A stretch of DNA of 64,000 nucleotides from Hanleya hanleyi (taxonomy: Eukaryota; Mollusca; Polyplacophora; Lepidopleurida; Hanleyidae). Positions 24,341-35,147 of the stretch are shown piece after piece. A program made the translations under genes and the position numbers. The stretch's first letter is position 1; the number at the start of each line of letters is the position of its first letter. Under the pieces are notes generated by a model. It did not search any database, had not been told where the DNA came from, and saw only the letters and a program-made list of their open reading frames with translations. Location of the stretch: assembly GCA_036873755.1 (NCBI GenBank), contig JAVTVY010016115.1, positions 1-64,000 of the forward strand, in the 5' to 3' direction.

Positions 24341-25888
24341 TTAGTTATTCCATTGATATCGTTTTGCCCAAATAACTCGTTTGGGCCAAAATTCACAAAA
24401 AGCTGCCGTCAAACCGAACCCATTTTGTAAGCGTTCGCTTGGTCTGAAATCATTGGACTGAAGAAATTGGATTGTTCTCTTGATCATTTCGTCTCTGTCA
24501 CTGGAATATTCCCAATCCATAAAAATGTAAGGTATATTAACAGTATCGAAAAGAATTTGGGCCTCGTCAAAGACCAAAGGCTGTGATGACATTATATCGA
24601 TTTTCAAGATGGCAGTCTCAAAATTGACGTGGTAAGAAAGCTGGTTTAACGTCATAATTTTAAAGAGAACATGATCGCTTAGACGTTCGAGTGTCACTTC
24701 TTCTTCGGGCACTTGGACCAATGTGGGCCCCATAGAGTTGCCATCGCTTAGACGGCCGTATCCGGTTGTGTTAGAAATGCCGACTTCCAGGAAGGCAACT
24801 GAAGTCATCATATTACTGTTCTGAAGCATTCTCTGGATTTGTAGTGCGCATGCGTGGTTTGGCTCCACCACCAGAGCCGTTCTGCCCATTTTAGCTGCCA
24901 CAAGACTGTAGAACCCCATGGTAGCACCCACGTCTATTACTCCCAAGCGGGAGTCCGTATTTAAGGCTCGCTGAAAATCTTGCAAATTGTTCATTTCGGA
25001 GTCACTCTGGGATTGAATCTGATGAGCAACGAAGTCTTTGACCGAACTGTACGTCATATATTCCAAACATCTCGGCGCTTCTACGTTTGTGGTTGGTGGG
25101 GTTGTTGGCATCGAACTATCGGTCAACATCGTCGTCTGGGAATAAGAGTCATTTGGCCCAAGGCCTGAAACAAAACTGGTTTCATACCCTATACCAATGG
25201 TGTGCGTTTCTGTACCGACGCTTATGTTTTCTTTAGATTGAGATGAAGTTGCCAACCCGAGTAGTATAGAAAGTGGGGTTTGGCTCGAATTGGTAGTTTG
25301 GTTGGCGTAGTTAGTAAATTGACTGGCATGATTGGAGTTGTCAACTGGTGGTGTATCACTGAGACCCCCGTTATCATCTTCTGTAACTGGATACTCCATC
25401 TGTCCATTTCTGAATCCTTCGTCAGTGAACGGTTTATCTAATGTGTCATCCGGAATTTCCTCTTTTCTAGAGCTTTCTGGTAACAAAAGACCCTTCAACC
25501 AGTCAGTGTCTAGCGAATTGCTTTTGATTTCAGTGTATGGTAATTCTTTATCCTGGAATCCGGGTCGCATTTTCGTTTCTCCAGAATCAACCGATGGATC
25601 TTGATCAAGCTGTGCTGCGAGCTGTTCACTCTCATCATTGTCGGTAGGGAACGGAAGAATCGCATATCTCCGACTTCTAGTCATATAGCCCAGGATAACG
25701 ACGGCCATGGCAAACACAACGAAGCCAATACAAACATAAACCGCAGGAAATCGCTTCCCACTCTTCTCCACAATTGTCACATGCATTTTAGCGAATACAA
25801 CGACTAGAACATTTAGAAATATCAATTTCCTTGAAACCTCGCTGAATTTGCTTGGAAAGACTCGGGGTTTCGTCCAAATTGTTGTCAA
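24341..25888 (-). CDS. Membrane-anchored FkbM-family methyltransferase
   Basis: Encodes a predicted SAM-dependent methyltransferase of the FkbM type, a family that O-methylates sugars and related small molecules. The 515-codon frame is intronless. A hydrophobic segment at about residues 48-68 (AVYVCIGFVVFAMAVVILGY) follows a basic stretch, so it is probably a type II Golgi/ER membrane protein with a luminal catalytic domain; an Asn/Ser/Thr-rich stalk with NxS/T sites follows. The catalytic domain is residues ~312-515: motif I LGVIDVGATMGFYSLVAAKM, then the acidic VVEPNH, then AILKIDIMSSQPLV where the family usually has KIDIEG.E. Replacement of the EG.E part hints at altered activity. The start could be Met1 or Met35 (25786), which better precedes the membrane segment. 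A paralogue lies at 53022-54236. Confidence 0.85.
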   Translation of the reverse strand: MTTIWTKPRVFPSKFSEVSRKLIFLNVLVVVFAKMHVTIVEKSGKRFPAVYVCIGFVVFAMAVVILGYMTRSRRYAILPFPTDNDESEQLAAQLDQDPSVDSGETKMRPGFQDKELPYTEIKSNSLDTDWLKGLLLPESSRKEEIPDDTLDKPFTDEGFRNGQMEYPVTEDDNGGLSDTPPVDNSNHASQFTNYANQTTNSSQTPLSILLGLATSSQSKENISVGTETHTIGIGYETSFVSGLGPNDSYSQTTMLTDSSMPTTPPTTNVEAPRCLEYMTYSSVKDFVAHQIQSQSDSEMNNLQDFQRALNTDSRLGVIDVGATMGFYSLVAAKMGRTALVVEPNHACALQIQRMLQNSNMMTSVAFLEVGISNTTGYGRLSDGNSMGPTLVQVPEEEVTLERLSDHVLFKIMTLNQLSYHVNFETAILKIDIMSSQPLVFDEAQILFDTVNIPYIFMDWEYSSDRDEMIKRTIQFLQSNDFRPSERLQNGFGLTAAFCEFWPKRVIWAKRYQWNN

Positions 25889-28150
25889 GCAATGCCGTAT
25901 ATTAAGGACGTGCCCGAAGGTGTTATGTTATATATCGTCCCCTGTAAATTCAACAAAGCCACGTTACTCCAACGAATGAATTCGTTATGTTCTTAAAAAT
26001 GGTATAGTCCCGGTGAATTGAATGGAAAAATCGAGAAGCCTTGGCTGTTCGCACCTTCTCTTTGGGCTCTATATATTAACTATTCACCTGGGACGGTTAC
26101 ATCTGACGACCTGAGTTTATTGAATTTTACTTGAAGTAACGGCTGCTGTTATCGATCTTCATTTCTTAATATCAACATATGCTCGTACTACAGTATATTA
26201 TATTGGCTGATTTATTATGTTTATGCATCATTCGACCGTATCATATAGGGTCTATTCTATATCACGACAAGTATTTATTAAAATGCTCCATATTTCGAAA
26301 ATATAAAATAAATACAAAAAGAAATCTCTAGACAAATTTGATGTCATAAGTTCACCAAAAAAAAAATATTTTATTTAATCGTTCTCATTATAATAAGTGG
26401 TGTGACACTCCCGCATTCTCACAAACCTGCCTATTGACGACCCGCTTCAATTTCCCCCGCTTTAACTCAGTATTATGGATCCAGATCCAATTTTATCAAA
26501 TTTTCGACTGTATATTCTAATGCAGGTTATCTGATTATTTATTTTTGGTAAAAATTGAACATGTTAGTTAGAAAACACTTCTGGTCAAAAAGGGTTCGTG
26601 ATTGCATGTATTCTTGAATATAGCCGAGTACAGCGTGAATCCGTTGCTATAACCCGTGTATATTACTGATATCAGCTGACCGTGTGAAATATGTTGATGA
26701 AGTCAGTCTTCCAGAGGCCAATGCTTCAGAGGGTTAACTTCCCAAATTACCCCTACTCGTACTGTGCGACTACGACTTGAACAGTCTGTCTAAAATAGCA
26801 GTCAATGAACGGACGACGTGCGAGACAGGTTCTCCACTTTCGTGGGATCTCGTTATATTCAGACGAGAACCGAGTTTGTGGGGGAAAAAAGCCAGAGGAC
26901 AAACCCTTTGCAATTCGGATCGGTAACGACATGGGGACGCCTTTTATGTCAAAACAAACGCGGATACGAACATCTAAATTCAAACAACCAAACCGAACGA
27001 AATATGCGACAAATAAAAAGGCTGACGGATTCGTCCTCTGTCATGCTCCAGTTAGGGATGATATCAGCCACAAATTAACTAGGTGAGATTATTGGGTGGA
27101 GATGTTTCCGGGCTATTTGACGGGAGAGTGTCTGAGCATAAGGCTAATTATCGGATAAGATATTTTGTACATCCTTGATAAGCACTAAAACTCCGTGTGT
27201 TGGGCCTTTATTTCACTATCCCTGATATGTACAATCTGCCCCGCAGCACCAGGGCATACCGCAGGTACATGTGTATAATACTGGTGTGAAAAAAGGAGCT
27301 GTAATCTCATGAATAAGTCGGCAATTAATTTTTTCCGGCATATGTGAAAAAACTGGTTGGATAATAACACTGTTCAATTAACCTTAACGATCCGTATACG
27401 TTCTATATGTGCGGTAGCAGATTTTCTCAACTCTCAATGTCAGTCAGAGGTCGCCATTTAGTATTAAAAGTTGTCACAGAATTATTATATAATGCAATGG
27501 CCTTTTCCAACGTTTTAATTTTCAAAACAGCCGCTTTGGCCGAAGGCCAATTTGATCTGATACTCCAAGATCTCCAGTTGTATATGTAGTTCCACATGAT
27601 TAAGTTGTCCTTTCAGCTCGTTAGAGCCAAAGATTATACCTCAGTGAGGGACAGTTTTTTATGTGGTAGATTAATCTCGATTGTCCATCTCTGCAAATTG
27701 GTCCATATACCTTGAACGAAAGTACAGTCCCACAGTAAATGATTATAGTCTCTTCTCTAATGGCGCAGAAAGTTCAATTTACTCCACTTCTTAAGCTATT
27801 TTATGGATAACAACTTCTTTATTTCTCTGGAGCTGCCGTTTCGTTGGGGATACGTCCAACTTGTTAAAAGCTAATTGTACAAGTTAAGGCTAACCACAGA
27901 AGATAGTGTCAAAACTATCCTACAAATGCCAGCGAGAAATTTGTCACTCAACAATAAGCCGCCCTATTGGCTCAAAAGAAGGCAATAAATAAAACTAAAC
28001 TCTCCCAAAGATTTGTAAAACGTAAACTTATCTGGGAGAATGTCTCAGGCCAGGGTGGCAAATCTGCCGATATGATATTAATATTCATAAATATCTTCCT
28101 ACTTCATATTTATGGTGTGGGAGGAGAGTATATATCAATATAAATATCAT
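25889..28150. other. Intergenic; only a LINE remnant recognised
   Basis: Upstream region of the FkbM gene and beyond. Short overlapping ORFs on both strands at 26753-27086 have no recognisable domain. The only supported item is a LINE 3' fragment at about 27540-27900. Confidence 0.6.
27540..27900 (-). pseudogene. LINE reverse transcriptase 3' fragment
   Basis: Minus-strand reading around 27780-27650 gives HLLWDCTFVQGIWTNLQRW, resembling the 'H.LW.C..V...W..L..W' motif at the end of non-LTR retrotransposon RT (zf-RVT region). Stops and frame changes on both sides show decay. No endonuclease or RT catalytic core is visible. Confidence 0.5.
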
Positions 28151-28164
28151 AATTGATCAACAAC

Positions 28165-28720
28165 AAGCCCCTGTGTGTTATTACTCCTCTGTTTCAACTA
28201 CAATACCCCGACCATCAGTCAGATTTTCCTACAGGATTTCCCGCCCGAGCAGCACGCGCACCGCCGGAAATGACATCATATATAGTAATAGCGATGTTTG
28301 TGGAAAATTCAGATTATTTTTCAATTGTGCATAACACCTCTGTTGACCTATCATTAAGAAATATATTATTTCCGCCGTAAATATGGGACGTGCATATGGA
28401 AAGTAGTTCGCTCATGCACAAAACTGAATAGTTATTCGGTCAGATTCAAACAACGCGGTGTGTGCGGGTGTGTGTCCGTATATCGACCACCTCGCTGGGG
28501 GTCTAATAACACCCCACCCACCAGTCAGATTTTTGGACCGGATTCGGGGCCTTCGCGTACATCGCCGGAAGTGACATCATATATAGTAAAATAGATGTAT
28601 ACCGAGCATTTCGATTACTTTTCAAGTCTGAATAATACCTCTGTTGACCTAGCGTTAACAAGAATTATCTGGAGATAATTTTCGCTGTTTATCTGGACAG
28701 AGCATATGAAAAGTAGTTCG
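28165..28720 (+). repeat. Two diverged tandem copies of a ~330 bp unit with ETS/CRE/TATA-like block
   Basis: Copies near 28195-28390 and 28510-28700 share CAGTCAGATTTT, CGCCGGAA.TGACATCATATATAGTA and CCTCTGTTGACCTA. The shared core joins a CCGGAAGT-like and a TGACATCA-like motif to an AT-rich box. No ORF follows. They lie just outside the Polinton and may belong to an older element. Confidence 0.65.
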
Positions 28721-28784
28721 CTCATGTACAACATTAAAGGAGTTGTTCGGCTGGATTCAAACTGAACCGTGCGTTGGTTGGTTT

Positions 28785-29005
28785 CCCCTATACGTCATAG
28801 CAACGTAGTAAAGGTCAACTTCCGCTATTGGTGGCAGGGGTGGTAATGGAGCCTGCGAAATGGAGCATGCGCTGTGGGGAGGTTGTCCGTATATACGTCA
28901 TAGCCACGTCGCAAAGGTCGACTTCCGTCCTCTATTGGTGCCACGGACATATATGGAGTGAACCTGTGAAACCGAGCATGCGCTGTGGGGAGGTTTGGTG
29001 TGTTT
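28785..29005 (+). repeat. Two tandem ~115 bp copies next to the Polinton
   Basis: Both copies contain TACGTCATAGC.ACGT, AAAGGTC.ACTTCCG, CTATTGGTG and GAGCATGCGCTGTGGGGAGG. They lie within 90 bp of the left target duplication but outside it, so they belong to the insertion target. Confidence 0.75.
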
Positions 29006-29081
29006 ATCACTGGTATTAATCTGAGAATCTATCAGACTGGCACTGATCAAACAGCCTGACCACATATGAACGATTAGAGCA

Positions 29082-29087
29082 CACACG
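29082..29087. repeat. Left target-site duplication CACACG
   Basis: The six bases directly outside the left terminus are identical to 51093-51098 directly outside the right terminus. A 6 bp duplication is the rule for Polinton integration by its rve integrase. Confidence 0.93.
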
Positions 29088-30570
29088 AGTAGTAGGCTCT
29101 ACCCTTTTCGACTTAATGGCGCCTCACTGCGCATGCGCAGGAATTGTGGAGTAGGTGTGCGCGGGAGTGTTGTGCGCAGGTATGAGATTTTGTGTGGCGG
29201 TTTTGTGGCGGTGTGCGCAGGAGTGTTGTGCGCAGGTATGACGTCACTTCCGGTCTGCGTGAATCGGGCGTGTGTATTTCTCCGCCGTGATGCGGTCTGG
29301 TGGTGATGCGGTCTGCCTCCGCGGACAGAAAGTAGTCCCAAATTCTCTGGCATTCTCCGGCAATCTTCAGGGGCGAGAGGGGAGTGAGGTGTCAAAGTGA
29401 AGCATTCGTGAAGGGGCATCCGACGAAATGGGTGTGACGTGGAACTGGCGTCATTCTGCGCATGCGCAGTAGAGAAAGTGTACGGAAATAGACGTTTTGG
29501 GGTCTAGATGGGCCACTAGTGAGCTGATGGAGTCGTATAAGGTATCAATGTGAAGCATTCGTGAAGGAGCATCCACCTGGACTAGTGTATCGTTCGTTGT
29601 CCACATTCTGCGCATGCGCAGACAGGGAGTTGTGGGAAAAGGGTATGGAAATAGACGTTTTGGAGTCTAGGTGGGCCACGAGTGGGCCGATTGGATCAAG
29701 TGAGGTATCAATGTGAATCATTCGTGAGGGAGCATCCGACGGGATGGGTGTGACGTGGAACTGACGTCATTCTGCGCATGCGCAAGCAGGAATTGTGGGA
29801 AAAGGGTATGGAAATAGACATTTTGGGGTCTAGGTGAGCCGCTAATGATCCTATGGTGTCGTATGAGGTCTTATTTTGAAGCTCTCGTGAGGGAGCATCC
29901 GCCTGGACTAGTGTGTTGTTCGTGTTCTACATTCCGCGCATGCGCAGACAGGGAATTTTGGGAAAAGGGTATGGAAATAGACGTTTTAGGGTCTAGGTAG
30001 GCCCCTAATGGTCTGATGGGGTCGAATGAGGTATCAATATGAAGCATTCGTGAGGGCGCATCCGACGGGGTGGATGTGACGTAACACTAACGTCATTCTG
30101 CGCATGCGCAGTAGACCAAGTATATGAAAATAGACATTTTGGCGCCGACATGGGTCACTATTGGTCCGATGGAGTCGTATGAGGTCTCATTTTGAAGCTC
30201 TCGTGAAGCAGCATCCGACTGTGCTAATGGTTCATCCGTGTTCAAGAGTCTGCACAGGCGCAGTCTGGCCGTAGTATAGAAAGCAGGCATTTTGGGGGTA
30301 CGTGGCAGTGTGTTTGACCAACCACTATGGGTCCGTGGTTGTGGTTTGATGGTGTGGGTTGTTCGCACAGACATCACTTCCGGTTTCACAAAAACTACCT
30401 CCGAACCCAGAAGAGTTCCAATGTTTCCTTAGACGTAGGGTCCGGATTTTCCATCCAGGTTTATTCCGGCCCGGCCCGGCCCGGGCCCGGCCCGGCCCGG
30501 CCTGGCCCGGCCGCAGCGCGCGCGGGTTATCCGGCCGCACGCGCGCGCGCGCGGGTTAAAGGGAAGTTTC
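29088..30570. repeat. Polinton left TIR block with periodic TGCGCATGCGCA sites
   Basis: Terminal block matched inverted by 49660-51092. It carries the palindrome CTGCGCATGCGCAG near 29127, 29457, 29607, 29771, 29935 and 30098, spaced about 152-164 bp after the first. Most are preceded by TGACGTCATT or TCCACATT and followed by 'GGAAATAGACGTTTTGGGGTCTAGGT'. The units are therefore tandem repeats of about 160 bp, each with an NRF1-type motif. The block ends in a CCGGCCCGG-rich, GCGC-rich tract. Confidence 0.88.
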
Positions 30571-33060
30571 GGAAGTGTGCAAGGGCACTATATCACATCG
30601 GGGTATATATTTCATCCAAGTATAGCGGAAAGCGGTTGTCGTGAATAACAGCAAGTTCAGCAATGTTTATACAGTTTATTATCCCCAATGTTACATCATA
30701 CCCAGACTGGGAGAGCCGCCCTGGGTATATTTAGTATGTTCACAGCAAAACAAATTGAAATATCAAACACCATGTTTTATTATTTAACGCACCGTCACAT
30801 TTAATGTTTACTGAGCTCAAGTCAACGATCAGCATGTAGACATAGAGAGTATATACGGCATGTTATGCTATTCATCAGTGCAAGGGTGACGCATTCAGTC
30901 GATGGGGGTGGTCGATCAGCTTGGTAACGAAGAACGTAACATTGGTGACCCTCTCTACGACCCATTGTGTGTTGGGGCGTTGACGGTGTGCCCATCTCAA
31001 GGGATCCACGGTAGTAGTAGGGAAAGGCTATTTCGAGCCAACTTTTCCAGGGAGGTAACTCTTGGTTCCCCTTTTTTTCCAGGTTAAAGTATAGGGGGCG
31101 CCACATCGCCTCTCACCTCTGTGGCGCCAGGGGGCGCCACCAGATCAAGGTCACGTGGAGGTCAAAAGTAGTTCCGGCAACCTTTAACCTTTGTATTCTT
31201 CCGCGGTCTGGTGGTGATGCCGTCACTTCCGCGGACAGAAAGTAGTCCCATGTCAACCAAGTGACTTCCAATGTTAATGTATACGGGGAATGCCTAAGAA
31301 GAGTATGTGAATAGACGTTTTGTGACCGGGGTGGGTCCCTAGTGTACCGAATGGGTCGAGTGAGGTGTCAAGGTGAAGCGCTCCTCTAGGGTCATTCAGT
31401 CATGGGTGGGTGCATGTAAAATTAGGATTTTTCCCCGAAAATATAAAAAGCGAAACACGGACTTTACCCCTAAAATAGGGGAAAATCCCTATCAACTCTA
31501 GCCAAAAGGGCTAATATCGGTCACCTCCGTGTCTTTTCGGTCAGGTCCGTGACACGTACGTCCGTGTCTTTTCGGTGAGGTCCGCCATCTTCAGAACATG
31601 ATAGGCCATGTACTGTCTGTGGGGGTTTTCCCGCCAGAATTTCGCTGTCGTCTGCTTGGGGTTGTCACGTGCCGAACACCTGGCTCCCCGAATTGCAACA
31701 TTGTTGCACGTTCGCTACAATGTTGCGGTGAACACCTGGTTGGTCGTCTGCGTGAGTGATTTCACGTGCCGAACACCTGGCTCCCCGAGATCAAGGCATG
31801 TCCAGACTTGTTCTGAGTTGTGCAGTTCTGCCATGCAGAGAACGGGTACTAGGAATGCATATTAAATCTATAGACAAAGTGTATGGAAATAAACGTTTTG
31901 GGGTCTAGGTGGGCCACTAGTGGATCGATGGAGTCGTATGAGGTATCAATGTGAAGCATTCGTGAAGGCGCATCCGACGGGCTGGGTGTGAGGTTGAAAT
32001 ATCGTCATTCTGCGCATGCGCGGTAGACAAAGGGTATGGAAATAGCCGTGTTGGGGTCTAGGTGGGCCACTAATGGACCGATGGGGTCGAGTGAGGTATC
32101 AATGTGAAGCCTATGTGAGGGGGCATCCGATTGGACTAGTGTCTCGGCCGTTGTCGACATTCTGCGCATGCGCAGACAGGGAATTCTGGGAAAAGGGTGT
32201 GGAAATAGACGTTTTAGGGTTTAGGTGAGCCCCTAATGATCCTATGGTGTCGTATGAGGTCTTATTTTGAAGCTGTCGTGAGGGAGCACCGCCTGGGCTA
32301 GTGTGTCGTTCGTTGTCAATAGTCTGCGCATGCGCAGTCTGGCCGTAGTATAGAAATAGACGTGTTGGGGTTTAGGTGGGCCACTATTGGGCCGATTGGA
32401 TCGAGTGAGGTATCAATGTAAAGCATACGTGAGGGAGTATCCAAAGGGCTGGGTGTGACGTGGAACTGACGTCATTCTGCCCATGCCCAGTAGAGAAAGT
32501 GTATGGAAATAGACGTTCTGGGGCATAGGCGAGCTACTTTTGGGTCGATGAAGTCGAGTGAGGTATCCATGTGAAGCCTATGTGAGGGAGCAACCGCCTG
32601 GAGTAGTGTCTCGGCCGTTGTCCACATTCTGCGCATGCGCAGACAGGGAATTGTGGGAAACGGGTGTGGAAATAGACGTTTTTGCGGTCTAGGTGGGCCA
32701 CTAATGGTCCGATGGAGTCGAGTGAGGTATCAAAGTGAAGCATTCGTGAAGGGGCATCCAGTCAAGGATGGGTGCATGTAAAATTAGGGGTATGACATCA
32801 CTTCCGGTCTGGGTAAATGGGGCGCGACCTGGGAACATGATAGGACATGTACCGACCTGTCTGTGGGGGTTTTCCCGCCAGAATTTCGCTGACGTCTGCG
32901 CCTGCATCCGGGTATGCATGAGGGTCTGTGTGAATGGGGTATGACCTGGGAACATGATAGGAATGCATGTACTGACCTGTCTGTGGGGTTTTTCCCGGCC
33001 AGCCCCGGCCCGCCCCGGCCGCAGCGCGCGGGTTACTCCGGCCGCACGCGCGCGCGCGCG
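30571..33060. repeat. Left-arm-specific block: extra TIR-like repeats, no gene
   Basis: About 2.5 kb present in the left arm only. Positions 31860-32780 repeat the TIR unit (CTGCGCATGCGC near 32010, 32161, 32325, 32629, and a mutated CTGCCCATGCCCAG at 32474), and 32990-33060 repeats the CCGG/GCGC tract that ends the TIR at 30470-30560. It therefore looks like a TIR duplication with added sequence. A hairpin ATACCCAG…CTGGGTAT at 30700-30730 resembles the hairpin after the ATPase genes. No coding gene is supported. Confidence 0.7.
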
Positions 33061-33388
33061 TCATCACCGGCAGTGCGCAGATGAATGTCGGGTCAAAAGG
33101 TCACATCCAGGTCAAAAGGTCCAAGGTCTCCCTTTCGGCAAGGTTCGGCAACAATGTTGCGGCATCGATATACAGAGCTTGATCCCAAAAAGGGGATTGT
33201 AAATTAACCTGGGAAGGATGGGCAGTTCCATTTGGACCAATCAGCGGTCGAGAAAAAGAGCCAATGAGCGATCGATAAAAGGACCAATGGACGGGTACTA
33301 GAATTTCGCTCACGTCTGCGCCTACATCCGGGTACTGGGATGCTTTCGCCTACGTCCGCGCCTACATCCGGGTACTTCTATGTAGGTG

Positions 33389-33428
33389 TATAAAAGTGGG
33401 AATGTTTAGGGCAATGCTGCATTCATTG
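33389..33428 (+). promoter_or_regulatory. Core promoter: TATAAAAG and ATTCATTG initiator-like site
   Basis: TATAAAAG at 33389-33396 is followed 32 bp later by ATTCATTG at 33421-33428. A leader with TGACCTGACCAGCCTG (33436-33451) follows. The same arrangement precedes the CARD-PC4 gene at 57518-57558. In the right arm the TATA box has decayed. Confidence 0.7.
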
Positions 33429-33493
33429 GCCTGCTTGACCTGACCAGCCTGAGCCTGCCTGACCAGCCTGAGCCTGCCTCACCGGAGCTATAC

Positions 33494-33539
33494 CATGAGA
33501 CGTGGAGAAGATTTTCCAGGGGATCCTCTGGCGCTGTAA
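33494..33539 (+). CDS. Short leader ORF, 14 codons
   Basis: ATG AGA CGT GGA … to TAA in the leader of the first Polinton gene. The right arm keeps the same start (MRRGEDFPGDP) with a slightly longer end. It could be an upstream ORF, or an exon end spliced to the TTGCAG at 33697-33702 just before the next ATG. Neither is proven. Confidence 0.25.
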
Positions 33540-33705
33540 TCTTTGTTGTTGTTGTTGTTGTTGCTCTCTCTTTTGGACTAACCCATCAGAATAGTACGTA
33601 TCACGGACTACACCCGTAGAGTTACGTCTAGGCGCGCATGTGTGACATGGTCTATAAAACACGTCTCTCTGGATCCTACACCTCCATTCCTACGGTTGCA
33701 GAGCC

Positions 33706-34032
33706 ATGATGGACACCCGTCCCTATGCGACTCGCATTTTACAGCATGGGACCGTGGTTAATTCGCTCACGGGTTACCGAGCAGTGGTTCGGTCCATGTT
33801 TTCAGATGGCGACGGCAACGAGGGGCGACGACAGATCCTGAACGAGTCCACAGAAGTGGTCCTCGACAGAGTGCACTCGATGGAGAGGTGTGCCATCACT
33901 CACCCCTACTGGACTATGACAGCCATCCTTGATGCTCGGGCTATGGACCACGAGCGCTCACGCCGGAATCAGCGACGGCTGGTTGGCCTAGTCATGGTCT
34001 GTGCCCTCTTGACGCTGGCACTGTGGCAATGA
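33706..34032 (+). CDS. Small tail-anchored protein, left-arm copy
   Basis: A 108-codon ORF beginning at tandem ATGs in GCCATGATGG, with a TATA box (TATAAAA, 33653-33659) about 50 bp upstream. The C-terminus is a hydrophobic anchor (LVGLVMVCALLTLALW) after a basic stretch ERSRRNQRR, the layout of tail-anchored membrane proteins. Central part SMFSDGDGNEGRRQIL loosely recalls the BH1 region of Bcl-2 proteins, and adintoviruses have been reported to carry Bcl-2 homologues, but size and similarity are too small to call it. The right-arm copy at 48647-48973 is also open with mostly conservative changes, suggesting past selection. Confidence 0.65.
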   Translation: MMDTRPYATRILQHGTVVNSLTGYRAVVRSMFSDGDGNEGRRQILNESTEVVLDRVHSMERCAITHPYWTMTAILDARAMDHERSRRNQRRLVGLVMVCALLTLALWQ

Positions 34033-34046
34033 CAGTGGGACCGGAC

Positions 34047-34054
34047 TATAAATA
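34047..34054 (+). promoter_or_regulatory. TATA box, CTATAAATACGAG motif
   Basis: GGACTATAAATACGAGGGTCAGACACAG precedes the first PC4-like gene; the same CTATAAATACGAG recurs at 34617-34629 before the second. Each early gene thus seems to have its own promoter. Confidence 0.65.
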
Positions 34055-34104
34055 CGAGGGTCAGACACAGTGTGCGTCATTCAACGATCGTCATTGGGTC
34101 AACC

Positions 34105-34612
34105 ATGTCACCAGTTCTACGAGCCGTCCTTCCCCTTACACCCCGGATGGGGTTACACGTCTATGAAGATAAAGTCACCCTCGTGGAAGACCGTGGAGAT
34201 GTTTGCTGGTCGCGCGCTGAGACCGTATCGAATACGGTTACGCTACACCGTGACGGCTGGACCAAATTTAAACGGGTGTTGAGCGGCGAGCTCGCCGGAC
34301 ACCTCATCCACATAGACAATGCCATCTACGTATACCGTTGACCCTTCTTCCCACGCCTGGGCCGTTAGCAAGACCCTATGCGAGGCTTCACCCTAGACCC
34401 CGATTTGTGGACAGCCTTCGAGAAAGTGGTGCCTATCGTGGACCAGCTGTTTACACCGGACGAGCGGTCATCAGACTAGTTGGAGTGGGCTCGTGCCCTG
34501 AGAGAAGCGGCGGCAGAACCCAATGAACACATGTCTAGCAATGAACCAGACGACGATGCCATTGACTACCCGGCTAGACTTTGACCACCCGATCCTTTGA
34601 TCTCACGGGGTT
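34105..34612 (+). pseudogene. PC4-like protein 1, left-arm copy, broken
   Basis: Homologue of the intact right-arm gene at 48035-48574. The first ~79 codons are open (SRAETVSNTVTLHRDGWTKF…), then TGA at 34339-34341 interrupts. Further stops follow downstream, including a TAG in the codon after the 'RSSD' motif. It retains both 'W.KF/W.AF' PC4-like helices in the nucleotide sequence. Confidence 0.8.
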
Positions 34613-34617
34613 GTCAC

Positions 34618-34625
34618 TATAAATA
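34618..34625 (+). promoter_or_regulatory. TATA box before PC4-like gene 2
   Basis: CACTATAAATACGAGAGACAG, about 40 bp upstream of the ATG at 34665. Nearly identical to the motif at 34047. Confidence 0.65.
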
Positions 34626-34664
34626 CGAGAGACAGTCAAACCTGGTACCATTCACGTACTGACC

Positions 34665-35120
34665 ATGACGGAGCATATAATACGGGCGTATCTCAGCTTG
34701 ACCCCCGAGGTCTTCCTGCACGTCGATATCATGGAGGAGGTGGGAGACATCTGTGATGCGGACCCTACACAACCGTGCCCGGTTCACATTCGTCTGTCCC
34801 GAGAGGGCTGGACCAAATTCAAACGGGTGTTGTCTGGTGAACTGGACGGCGACCTCATCCACTTGTGTCACGATGTATACATCCGACGCGGCCCTTTCGT
34901 TGCTCAACTGGCTCGGCTAGATGGGGGTACAGTGCATTTTACCCTTCACCCTGATCTATGGTCTGCATTGGAAGATGCCATGGTAGATGTGGATCAAGTG
35001 CTTATCAAGCGGTCATCAGACGAGTTGGACTGGTCATTTACCATGGACACTGTGGAAGCCAACGAAGAAAATCAGAAAGAAACTCCGGCCCAAGATATAC
35101 CCGTTATAAATAAACGATAG
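34665..35120 (+). CDS. PC4-like ssDNA-binding protein 2, left-arm copy
   Basis: A 151-codon ORF. Two segments resemble the end of the PC4/SUB1 domain (strand, then 'L...W..L......ID..L'): REGWTKFKRVLSGELDGDLI around residues 46-65 and FTLHPDLWSALEDAMVDVDQ around 92-111. PC4 binds single-stranded DNA and acts in transcription and replication. A paralogue lies just upstream, so the domain was duplicated both within and between genes. The stop overlaps the TATA-like TTATAAATAAA for the integrase. The right-arm copy has a frameshift at 47716-47719. Confidence 0.7.
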   Translation: MTEHIIRAYLSLTPEVFLHVDIMEEVGDICDADPTQPCPVHIRLSREGWTKFKRVLSGELDGDLIHLCHDVYIRRGPFVAQLARLDGGTVHFTLHPDLWSALEDAMVDVDQVLIKRSSDELDWSFTMDTVEANEENQKETPAQDIPVINKR

Positions 35121-35147
35121 AGCCAGGGTCCATCATCATTTGTCACC

